Source: Gemmatimonas phototrophica (lineage in GTDB: Bacteria > Gemmatimonadota > Gemmatimonadetes > Gemmatimonadales > Gemmatimonadaceae). From it: DNA of 64,000 nucleotides. The notes beneath the pieces are model-generated. The model was not told the origin of the DNA. It made no database searches and saw only the letters and a program-made list of their open reading frames with translations. The stretch spans positions 4,154,001-4,218,000 of the forward strand of contig NZ_CP011454.1 of assembly GCF_000695095.2 (NCBI RefSeq). The letters are read 5' to 3'. Below are positions 57,184 to 64,000 of the stretch, one piece after another; position 1 is the stretch's first letter; each line of letters begins with the position of its first letter. The translations under genes were made by a program, and so were the position numbers.

Positions 57184-60017
57184 GCGAGCGACGCTCGCGG
57201 ATGGCGCGGCCCGTTGGCCACGTACCGACTCACGCGCGGGCGTGGCCGCTGGCCATAGGCCTGTGTGCGGCGGTGGCGTGGGCGGCGCCCCGCCCCGTGG
57301 CAGCGCAACAGCAAACGCCGCCGCCTGCGTCGACGGTGGGTCGGCAGGCCGATAGCACACGCGCTCTGACCATGGCGCTCCTCGACGTCACCGTGGTGGA
57401 GGCGCTGGAGCGTCTCTCCGGTGCGGCGCGTATGAGCATTGTGTGGCAGCCGGCGAGTCTTGGGGCACGTGCCTCCACGCGCATCAGCTGCCGGATTGAT
57501 CGCGAGATGCCCGAAGTCCTGTTGCGCTGCATCACGCGCGCGGCCGACCTCGACTACTACCGGCTGTCGTCCGGCACCTACGTGGTGATTGCGGCGGCGG
57601 AAGCGCCGCCGGGGTGGGCCGCACTGGGTGGTTTTGTGGTCGATGCCGCCACCGGCGCCGGGTTACCCTCGGCGCGCGTGCAGTTGGCCGAATTGCCCAA
57701 CGCGGTGTTTGCTGGCGATGACGGCGCCTTTACCATGGCGCGTCTGCGGCCGGGCACGTATGCCGTGACCGTGCGCGCACTGGGGTACCAACCATTGGCC
57801 ACCACCCTGGAGGTCACCCCCAACGCGACACGTCGGGTACGACTGCTGTTGACGCGCCAGGAATTGGCGGCGCGCCCCATCATTGTGAACGGCATTCGTC
57901 CGGGCGACGCCAGCGCCCGACTTGGTGCCGCGACGATAGCCGACAGTGCCACGCGCATGCTGGTGGGGCCGTCGCTCTTTCTGCCGGGCGCCGTGGCCCC
58001 CTTGGGGGTGTCGCGCCGCGACGGTACCGGCGATCTGCATGTGCAGGGTGGGGACATCGGTGAGCATCCGTGGCGACTCGATGGCATCCCGTTGTACGAC
58101 GTCACCACGTTGACGGGGCTGCTTGGCATTGTCTCGCCGCTGGCGGTGGAGCGCGTCACGGTGCATCGCGCCGGCTACGGAGCGTCGGTAGGCAGCTTTA
58201 CGTCGGGGGCGATTGATCTCACGCATAGTCTTGGTGAGCCGCTGTCGCCGTCGGCGCAAACGGCGTCGCGTGGCGTGGCGACGGACATCGCCATTGATCC
58301 GTTGACCGCCACCGCCCGACTCTCAACGCCCGTTGCGGTGGGTAACGCAACCGGACGGGCCATGCTCGCGGCGCGCACCGGGCTGTGGCAGTTCACCGCT
58401 CCGCCGGCCATGGTGCGTGCGGTGCGCCATTGGAGTGCCCCCGACCCGGTGCTGCTGGCCCGCGTGAGTGGATTTGGCGCCGTGCCGGGGATGGAGCAGC
58501 TGGATCGCACCCCATATACAGGGAGCGCGGGCGATCAGGCCGTGTCACTCAACGATGTGCATCTGGCGGTGGCGCTCGATTGGGGGACGGCGCACCAGCT
58601 GTCCGCGTCGGCGTTCACCACCGCGCAGGGCATTGCCCACGACGGTACCGCCAGCGACAGCGGTCGGGCCACCGTGCACAGCGTGGATGAGTACGGATGG
58701 CGCACAGCCGGGGCGCAGCTCACGCATCGGTGGCTGCTGGGCACGCGGGTGCGGCAACGCGTGCAGCTGCGGGCCTCGCGCCACGCACTCGATCACGACG
58801 TGTCCATGGCCATGGCATCGACCCCGCTCGCCATTGCTGGCGGTGAACACAACGCGATCAGCGAAATGTCGTTGGTGGCCGATTGGCGGGTGCAGCTATT
58901 GCCACAGACGACGGCCACGTTTGGCGCCGAGGTGAGTCGGGCGCAGGCGGAGCTGGACATTGCCAATCGCGTGTTGCGTCCGCTGTCGTTCGCCAACACG
59001 GTGTGGCGTGGCACACTCATGGCGGATGTCACCACGCGTGTGGCGGCCACCACGTTTCTCGATGCCGGCGTGCGCGTGTCGCAACTGCAGAGTGGTCGCA
59101 GTTACGCCGAACCTCGACTGGCACTTCGCCGCGAAAGTGCCGCGGCGGGGGTCCCGTGGAGCTGGCGCCTGTCGGCTGGAGGCTACCACCAGTTTGTCAC
59201 GCAGTTCGATGTGGCGAGCACCATGCCGGTGGCGTTTGTGCCCAGCGTGCGCTTCTGGTTGCCAACCGATGGCACCACGCCGGTGGCGCAGGCGTGGCAT
59301 GTGGCCCAGGAAGCGGTCTGGCGGCCGGCGCCCGGGTGGGAAGTGCGCGGGGAAGGGTATGCCAAGTGGATGCCCAGTATCCCGACGTTCGACTATGGCG
59401 TGCTGTACGCCGCCGAAGGCGTTCCCGCATCTCCGTCGCTGGTGCGCGCCGCGCAGTTTGTTCAGCGTGCCAACGGGCGTGCGGTGGGTGGCGGTGTGCG
59501 GGTCATTCGCGACGCGCGGTTGTCGCGTGGACATTGGCGCCATGAACTCGCCTACGACTATGGGTGGGCGGAGCGGGCGTTTCCGTCGCGCTTTGGTGGC
59601 CAGCAACAGCCCCCCTCGTGGCTGGAGCCGCATCGCGTGCTGGCCGTGTCCGAAGTGACGCCGTGGGCGCCGCTCACTGCGGCCATTCGAGCGCGCGGTG
59701 TCATGGGACGGCCGTGGGCGTTGCGTCAGGTGTACTACGATTTGTTTGGCGCCGCGCCTGATCGCTCGGGGTTGCCCATCGATCTCCCCGGACGCATGAC
59801 GCGTCCCGCCATTGTGGACCTCGATATGGGCGCGACCTGGCGGCAACGCGTAGGGACCGCCACGGTGGAGGTGGGCGTGAGCGTGACCAATGTGCTCAAT
59901 CGTGCCAACGTGCTCGACTATGGCTTGCGGCGCCGCGCGGATGGCTCCGGCTACGACATGATTGCCCGCCTGCTGCCCGGGCGTATTCCCGTGGTCACGA
60001 TGCAGCTGCGGCGCTGA
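57180..60017 (+). CDS. TonB-dependent outer membrane receptor with STN domain
   Basis: A 945-residue outer membrane protein. Signal peptide (about 15-42, ending VAAQ), an STN signalling domain (about 60-130: LLDVTVVEALERLSGAARMS; CITRAADLDYYRLSSGTYVVI), a carboxypeptidase-regulatory-like beta domain (about 140-215), a plug (about 235-350: LHVQGGDIGEHPWRLDGIPLYD) and a 22-strand-type barrel to the end. With the FecI- and FecR-like genes it forms a cell-surface signalling unit; the ligand may be a siderophore or polymer. GTG 57180 overlaps the FecR stop; ATG 57273-range alternatives would cut the signal. Confidence 0.88.
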   Translation: MSERRSRMARPVGHVPTHARAWPLAIGLCAAVAWAAPRPVAAQQQTPPPASTVGRQADSTRALTMALLDVTVVEALERLSGAARMSIVWQPASLGARASTRISCRIDREMPEVLLRCITRAADLDYYRLSSGTYVVIAAAEAPPGWAALGGFVVDAATGAGLPSARVQLAELPNAVFAGDDGAFTMARLRPGTYAVTVRALGYQPLATTLEVTPNATRRVRLLLTRQELAARPIIVNGIRPGDASARLGAATIADSATRMLVGPSLFLPGAVAPLGVSRRDGTGDLHVQGGDIGEHPWRLDGIPLYDVTTLTGLLGIVSPLAVERVTVHRAGYGASVGSFTSGAIDLTHSLGEPLSPSAQTASRGVATDIAIDPLTATARLSTPVAVGNATGRAMLAARTGLWQFTAPPAMVRAVRHWSAPDPVLLARVSGFGAVPGMEQLDRTPYTGSAGDQAVSLNDVHLAVALDWGTAHQLSASAFTTAQGIAHDGTASDSGRATVHSVDEYGWRTAGAQLTHRWLLGTRVRQRVQLRASRHALDHDVSMAMASTPLAIAGGEHNAISEMSLVADWRVQLLPQTTATFGAEVSRAQAELDIANRVLRPLSFANTVWRGTLMADVTTRVAATTFLDAGVRVSQLQSGRSYAEPRLALRRESAAAGVPWSWRLSAGGYHQFVTQFDVASTMPVAFVPSVRFWLPTDGTTPVAQAWHVAQEAVWRPAPGWEVRGEGYAKWMPSIPTFDYGVLYAAEGVPASPSLVRAAQFVQRANGRAVGGGVRVIRDARLSRGHWRHELAYDYGWAERAFPSRFGGQQQPPSWLEPHRVLAVSEVTPWAPLTAAIRARGVMGRPWALRQVYYDLFGAAPDRSGLPIDLPGRMTRPAIVDLDMGATWRQRVGTATVEVGVSVTNVLNRANVLDYGLRRRADGSGYDMIARLLPGRIPVVTMQLRR

Positions 60018-60037
60018 GCAGCTCGCGAAGGAAGCGA

Positions 60038-60057
60038 GGTCCGAGTTTTTTCGGACC
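60038..60057 (+). terminator. Short stem-loop after the TonB receptor gene
   Basis: GGTCCGA (60038-60044) pairs with TCGGACC (60051-60057) around the loop GTTTTT, 21 bases after the receptor stop. The T-run lies in the loop and not after the stem, so efficiency is uncertain. Confidence 0.4.
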
Positions 60058-60187
60058 GACTAGTCATACACGAAGTCTTGCGTGTTCTCCCCGTGATCAC
60101 CAACGGCGATGCCGTTGCGATGGCATGACGCGTGTCGCGTTCGTCGCCGTCGATCACTCCGATCACGTCCACACAAGGCTTTCCTCC

Positions 60188-61093
60188 ATGCGTTCCACGC
60201 TGTTCTCGCGCCGCGCGGCGCTCGTGCTTTCCTTCTCGGTTCTGGCCACTGGACTGACGGCCTGCGGTGACGATGATCCGGTCGCGCCGCCTGCTCTGAC
60301 CATCACGGAAACGGCGGCCGGTTCGGCGCAGCTCTCCACGCTGGTATCGGCGCTGACCGCCGCCGGGCTCACGCAGACGCTCAATGGCACCGGCCCGTTC
60401 ACGGTGTTCGCTCCGGTGAACAGCGCGTTCTCGGCGCTTCCGGCTGACGTCGTGCAGCGTCTGCTCGAGACGGGCAACCGTTCCATTCTCACCAAGGTGC
60501 TGACGTTCCATGTGGTGCCGGGGCGCATCACGGCCAGCCAGCTGCAGAACGGACAGACGCTCACGACGGTGGAAGGGACGACGTTGCCGGTGACCGTCGC
60601 GAACGGCGTGGTGACGGTGGGTGGCGCGCGCGTCACGACCCCCGACATCTCGGCGTCGAACGGTGTGGTGCACCTGATTGATGGCGTGTTGCTGGGCAGC
60701 ATGGACATCGTGGACAACGCCATCGTGCGCGGCTTCAGCTCGCTCGTGAGCGCGGTGACCACGGCCGGACTCGGCACGGCGCTGCGCGGTGGCAACCTCA
60801 CGGTATTCGCGCCCACCAATGCCGCCTTTGCCGCCATTCCCGGTGGTGCACCCACGACGGCCGCGGCGCTGACGCCGGTGCTGCAGCTGCACGTGGTTGG
60901 CACGCGTGCCCTGTCGTCGCAGCTCACCAACGGGCAGATCCTGAATACGCTGCTCACGGGCTCCAACCTTACGGTGGGACTCACTAGCGGCGTGCGCGTG
61001 ACTGGCCCCAAGAATTTCGCCACCGTCACGGCGGCCAACATCGTGGCCAAGAACGGTGTCATTCACGTGATTGACACGGTGCTGCTGCCGTAA
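60188..61093 (+). CDS. Fasciclin-domain lipoprotein (two FAS1 domains)
   Basis: A 301-residue lipoprotein: signal with lipobox GLTAC (Cys about residue 26), then an acidic GDDD linker and two FAS1 domains at about 45-170 and 178-300. H1/H2 signatures are visible as FTVFAPVNSAFSALP, HVVPGRI and VVHLIDGVLL in the first, and LTVFAPTNAAFAAIP and GVIHVIDTVLLP in the second. Such proteins mediate adhesion at the cell surface. ATG 60188 is chosen for the signal; a strong terminator follows. Confidence 0.92.
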   Translation: MRSTLFSRRAALVLSFSVLATGLTACGDDDPVAPPALTITETAAGSAQLSTLVSALTAAGLTQTLNGTGPFTVFAPVNSAFSALPADVVQRLLETGNRSILTKVLTFHVVPGRITASQLQNGQTLTTVEGTTLPVTVANGVVTVGGARVTTPDISASNGVVHLIDGVLLGSMDIVDNAIVRGFSSLVSAVTTAGLGTALRGGNLTVFAPTNAAFAAIPGGAPTTAAALTPVLQLHVVGTRALSSQLTNGQILNTLLTGSNLTVGLTSGVRVTGPKNFATVTAANIVAKNGVIHVIDTVLLP

Positions 61094-61117
61094 TCGGCGC
61101 CGCTCCGCTGTGTTCCT

Positions 61118-61157
61118 CGCCCGACGCTGCCTGTTGTCTCTCAGGCGGCGTCGGGCG
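61118..61157 (+). terminator. Strong stem-loop after the fasciclin gene
   Basis: CGCCCGACGC-T-GCCTG pairs with CAGGC-G-GCGTCGGGCG: 15 Watson-Crick pairs and one G-U around an 8-nt loop, 25 bases after the stop. A weak T-run (GTCGTTT) follows. Confidence 0.75.
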
Positions 61158-61259
61158 ATGTCGTTTCCCCGCGCAGGAACCGCGCAGGAACAGTACAGGC
61201 GAAACCGCACGACGAACCGGCACGTTGGGAGAGGGGCGCCGTTCTTCCCTCCCGACCTC

Positions 61260-62123
61260 ATGGACCGCATGCCCGCTCCTGTTGACCTGCGACCCACATG
61301 GTCGCCCTGGCTCGTTCGCCTGGCCGCTGTGTCGGCGGCATTGTGTGCTGTGAGCCTCGGCGGGCTGCTGCTCGATGACCGCGTTATTGGGGGAGCCCCC
61401 GCCTGGCTCAAGCCGGCCAAGTTCGGAGCCTCCGGCGCAATGTTCCTGCTGTCGGTGGCGTGGATGACACACACCCTGCGCCCCACGCGACTGCTTCGTG
61501 TGGCGGAGTCACTGATCGGTGCGATCATTGTGGCGGAAATCGTGATCATCATGGTTCAGGCGGCGCGCGGCCGCCTCAGTCATTTCAATATCGACACACC
61601 GCTGGATGCTGCACTCTTCAGCAGCATGGGCATGGGCATCGCCACGGTGTGGGTGCTGACCATGGTGGTATTGGCCCTGCATCTGCGCACGCCACACGCC
61701 GACCGTGCGCTGGCCGTGGCGTTTCGGGCCGGGCTGCTCTTGCACATTGTCGGCGCCGGGATGGGCTGGATGATGACGCAGCCGCGCCCGCAGCAGGTGG
61801 CGGCGATGCAGCGTGGCGAACGTCCGTTTGTTTCAGGCGCGCACACGATGGGTGGACAGGACGGAGGCCCGGGGCTCCCGGTGACCATGTGGAGTCGCGA
61901 TCATGGCGACTTGCGGGTCCCGCATTTTGTGGGGATGCATGCCCTGCAGCTGTTGCCTTTGCTGTTGCTTGGCGTGCGTGCCGTGCGTGGCCGCCGCAAT
62001 GATGGACTGGAACTGGGGGTACTGGTGGCCTCAGCGGCGGCGGCGTATCTCCTCTTTGCGGGCGCGCTGTGGCAGGCGCTGCACGATCATCCGGTGGTGG
62101 CGTTCCTGGGAGGCAAGACGTGA
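61260..62123 (+). CDS. Polytopic membrane protein of unknown function
   Basis: A 287-residue protein with about seven hydrophobic helices (LVRLAAVSAALCAVSLGGLLL; ASGAMFLLSVAWMTHTL; LIGAIIVAEIVIIMVQAA; GIATVWVLTMVVLALHL; and others). HFVGMHALQLLPLLLLGV near residue 220 has histidines in a helix that could bind a metal or heme. No family is assigned. Its stop overlaps the start of the ABA4-like gene (GTGA), so the two are co-translated. ATG 61260 or 61269 are both possible. Confidence 0.7.
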   Translation: MDRMPAPVDLRPTWSPWLVRLAAVSAALCAVSLGGLLLDDRVIGGAPAWLKPAKFGASGAMFLLSVAWMTHTLRPTRLLRVAESLIGAIIVAEIVIIMVQAARGRLSHFNIDTPLDAALFSSMGMGIATVWVLTMVVLALHLRTPHADRALAVAFRAGLLLHIVGAGMGWMMTQPRPQQVAAMQRGERPFVSGAHTMGGQDGGPGLPVTMWSRDHGDLRVPHFVGMHALQLLPLLLLGVRAVRGRRNDGLELGVLVASAAAAYLLFAGALWQALHDHPVVAFLGGKT

Positions 62124-62551
62124 CCGAAGCGCAGCTGTTCCAATATGCCAACACGACCGCGCTGCTCAGTTGGGTGGTTCTCATTCTGGTGCCGAAGCGC
62201 GCCGCCCCCGTGTTGCGCATCGTGGTGCCCGTGGGCATGGCACTTCTCTATATCTGGGCACTTACAACGGCTCCGGCCAACCCGGATGGCGGGTTCGGAT
62301 CGCTGGCGCAGGTGAAGGCCCTGTTCACCCAGGATCGCGCCGTGTTGGCCGGTTGGGTGCACTATCTGGCCTTCGATCTTTTTGTCGGGTGCTGGATCGT
62401 GCTTGATGCCCCCGAGCATCGACTGCACCACCTGCTGGTGGTGCCCTGCCTCCTGCTGACCTTCATGTTCGGACCAGCGGGACTGCTGCTGTACTATGTG
62501 CTGCGCACCTCCATTCGCCTCCGTCGGGCCGAGCCCGCGGCCACGGGCTGA
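62120..62551 (+). CDS. ABA4-like (DUF4281) membrane protein
   Basis: A 143-residue protein with four helices. VLAGWVHYLAFDLFVGCWIVLD, then VPCLLLTFMFGPAGLLLYYVLR, is the conserved region of the ABA4-like family, whose plant member is needed for neoxanthin synthesis. Bacterial members are of unknown role, possibly linked to carotenoids or membrane lipids. The GTG start has GGAGG nearby and overlaps the upstream membrane gene stop. No carotenoid gene lies in the window. Confidence 0.85.
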   Translation: MTEAQLFQYANTTALLSWVVLILVPKRAAPVLRIVVPVGMALLYIWALTTAPANPDGGFGSLAQVKALFTQDRAVLAGWVHYLAFDLFVGCWIVLDAPEHRLHHLLVVPCLLLTFMFGPAGLLLYYVLRTSIRLRRAEPAATG

Positions 62552-62557
62552 CGGAGG

Positions 62558-62583
62558 GGATTGCCGAGGGGCAACGGCGATCC
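62558..62583 (+). terminator. Stem-loop after the ABA4-like gene
   Basis: GGATTGCCG (62558-62566) pairs with CGGCGATCC (62575-62583) with one G-U, loop of 8. It starts seven bases after the stop. No T-run follows. Confidence 0.4.
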
Positions 62584-62715
62584 GGGGCCGATTCTATTGG
62601 CTGAACGCGAAGGAGGCGCCAGCGGGGTGTAAGGCGCTTCCCGATTTTCGCGAAACGCGAATGTCGTAGTGTTGAAGCACCCTTTAGCGACGCACACCTC
62701 ATGCTGGAGTTCCAC

Positions 62716-63450
62716 ATGAGAAACTCGTGGCGGCTTCTCGCGGTGGCGGTGACCACCGCCTGCAACAGCACCACGCCAACGGCCCCCGTTGGCGACTTCA
62801 CCTTTTCCGTTGGTGACTTCTCGCCCGCTGACGTGCGCCCTGGGGATACGACATCGCTGCCTCTCTTCTCGGCCTTCCGGAATGGCTTTCAATCGCCGGT
62901 TGGGTTTGCCTTTGAAGGCCCCAGCGGCTTTACCACGTGGCTCACCGACTGCCGAACGATTCTCACACCCCAACCGTTCGGGCCTGCCGCTGGCGCGTCG
63001 TGTACGGCCATGATTCGTGTGGACAGCACCGTCACCGCTGGCACGCACAGTCTCGTCTTCACCGCGACGTCGGCGAGCGCGGTTGCCAAACGGATCTCCG
63101 CGCCACTGGCCATTCTGCCGCCCCGTCCGCTGCCGCAAACCTTCTCCGTCACGCCGAGCACGCGGGCCCTCACCATTCGGCGCGGCGATAGCGCCGATGT
63201 GGTTTTTGTGCTGTCAGCGCGACCCGTTGGTGCGGCCCCTGTGACCTTCACCGTGCTCGGGAATTATCTCGGGATTGGATTGCAGTGGCGTCCATCATCC
63301 GTCGTACCCGCAGGCAATGATACCGTCCGCGTGCGTATCACCGTCCGTCAGGACGGTGTCGTTGGCGGGCACTCGTATCTGTTTCAGGCGCAACTTCCCG
63401 GGAAGCCCACCTATTCGATTCCCGTGTCGGTGACTATTCCGGCCGGGTAA
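62716..63450 (+). CDS. Secreted beta-sandwich protein, probable lipoprotein
   Basis: A 244-residue protein with a short hydrophobic signal and a possible lipid Cys (AVTTACNST, about residue 15; the lipobox is imperfect). The rest is Ser/Thr/Val-rich beta sequence in two halves, each like an Ig or BACON-type domain (FSVTPSTRALTIRRGDSADVVFVLS; VRVRITVRQDGVVGGHSYLFQAQ). No enzyme motif. ATG 62716 is chosen with GGAG six bases upstream; ATG 62701 is the alternative. Overlaps the convergent small gene by 17 bases. Confidence 0.65.
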   Translation: MRNSWRLLAVAVTTACNSTTPTAPVGDFTFSVGDFSPADVRPGDTTSLPLFSAFRNGFQSPVGFAFEGPSGFTTWLTDCRTILTPQPFGPAAGASCTAMIRVDSTVTAGTHSLVFTATSASAVAKRISAPLAILPPRPLPQTFSVTPSTRALTIRRGDSADVVFVLSARPVGAAPVTFTVLGNYLGIGLQWRPSSVVPAGNDTVRVRITVRQDGVVGGHSYLFQAQLPGKPTYSIPVSVTIPAG

Positions 63451-63652
63451 TGCGCTGGCCCTTTGTGTATCGCACGCCATCAAGCGTGACCGCCCGCGAC
63501 AACCGGCAGCTTCGCAATCGTCCATCGGGATAGAGTTGGAGCTGCGTGGTGCCGGTGAGCTCCCGCCAGAACCATGCAGCCTGGCAAGGCACTCCGTCGA
63601 TCACCGCCACTTCGGAGAAATAGCAGGCCGACATGCGCACGAGGTCGACCAT
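63434..63652 (-). CDS. Small hypothetical protein
   Basis: A 72-residue protein with GAGAG before its ATG. The C-terminal half, LYPDGRLRSCRLSRAVTLDG followed by VRYTKGQRITR, resembles the short beta-hairpin repeats of MORN/YwqK-like proteins. Two cysteines at about 10 and 23. No function can be given. It lies between two plus-strand genes, which lowers certainty that it is real. Confidence 0.5.
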   Translation of the reverse strand: MVDLVRMSACYFSEVAVIDGVPCQAAWFWRELTGTTQLQLYPDGRLRSCRLSRAVTLDGVRYTKGQRITRPE

Positions 63653-63737
63653 CTCTCAAAGTTATGATGCCCCGGGCTCGGCGGAAGACGGCGGGAGAGC
63701 GTTGCGCCGCCGCCAACAGGCGTGCTAGTTCACAGGT

Positions 63738-64000
63738 ATGACTTCTGCTCGCGTTGCCGCGCTCCCGTTTCAGGTGAGCGGCGAAAATCAGGTCATTGCC
63801 AAAGGCACCGTGACCACCACCGAAGAGCGCCGCCATGGCGTGCTGCGCCTGGAGGGCGCCACGCTCACAGTGCAGTGGCGGGTGGAACGGGAAATTCAGC
63901 GCGTCGGCGTTGAGATCCGCACCGACACGGAGCGCGATGGCATGCGATCCATCCCGGTGCGCGTCGATCAGCTGGGCGATGCACGGGTCCGGACCCGCGG
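63738..64000 (+). CDS. N-terminal part of a protein cut by window edge
   Basis: From ATG 63738 the frame is open to the right edge, giving 87 residues: an alternating polar/hydrophobic, beta-rich sequence (LPFQVSGENQVIAKG, GATLTVQWRVEREIQRVGVE) without signal peptide. No family recognised. CAGG precedes the start at a short distance. Function unknown. Confidence 0.55.
   Translation, partial: MTSARVAALPFQVSGENQVIAKGTVTTTEERRHGVLRLEGATLTVQWRVEREIQRVGVEIRTDTERDGMRSIPVRVDQLGDARVRTR

Noticed and set aside
59951-61552. 533-codon minus-strand open frame
   Set aside because: Lies opposite the end of the TonB receptor, the fasciclin gene and a membrane protein gene; composition is shadow-like and it crosses two stem-loops.

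Overview
The window is about 64 kb of GC-rich bacterial chromosome. It is densely coding on both strands, with many ATGA, GTGA and TGATG start/stop overlaps. I infer a member of the Gemmatimonadota, probably close to Gemmatimonas. The reasons are very large secreted ASP-box proteins, a Ser/Thr kinase with a TPR tail, many small signal-peptide proteins ending in Ala-Gln, and a FecI/FecR/TonB set in a GC-rich non-Bacteroidetes background. This rests on gene style, not on a marker gene. I see no rRNA, tRNA, CRISPR array, phage or transposase gene.

Layout. 0-8.4 kb: an aldo/keto reductase-Rid fusion, an amino acid permease, a DUF885-like secreted protein, a RibD-type reductase and a LytS/LytR two-component pair. 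8.4-15.7 kb: CIA30-like protein, TPR membrane protein with a CxxC tail, Tat-exported PhoD phosphatase, and a MoaD-like carrier coupled to a BNR-repeat protein opposite a MoeZ-type E1/rhodanese. 15.7-20.6 kb: RuBisCO-like protein with YjbQ, DinB-like protein, NmrA reductase with divergent AraC regulator, spermidine-synthase-like enzyme. 20.6-25.2 kb: DUF4159/ATPase/Dabb operon, secreted MsrA, and an outer-membrane-type protein. 25.2-28.6 kb: oxyR-katG with a readable OxyR site and katG promoter. 28.6-33.5 kb: thioesterase, two secreted creatininase-like paralogs, a frameshifted hydrolase between two repeat copies, VOC and DinB proteins, and a kinase remnant. 33.5-43.2 kb: two ABC systems (NatAB-like and split MacAB-like), a TIGR03790 lipoprotein, a chemoreceptor gene with an internal TAG, and a YghX-like hydrolase. 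43.4-50.3 kb: NTF2-like protein, Gly/Ala-rich envelope protein, glutamate dehydrogenase, 1030-residue ASP-box protein. 50.4-60 kb: secreted hydrolase, small protein, kinase-TPR protein, then sigma factor, FecR-like regulator and TonB receptor in one overlapping run. 60-64 kb: fasciclin lipoprotein, two membrane proteins, small secreted proteins.

The most unusual structure is a dispersed intergenic repeat, present four times (A-D). Each copy carries the 15-bp end TGCGATGGATATCGA or its complement, and two copies are complete inverted-end elements of 214 and 251 bp. Every copy lies just after the stop codon of a minus-strand gene. Other points worth a look are the MoaD/BNR/MoeZ group, the RuBisCO-like/YjbQ pair, three broken genes (hydrolase, chemoreceptor, kinase fragment), creatininase-like proteins with altered metal motifs, and a 31-bp perfect inverted repeat after gdhA.
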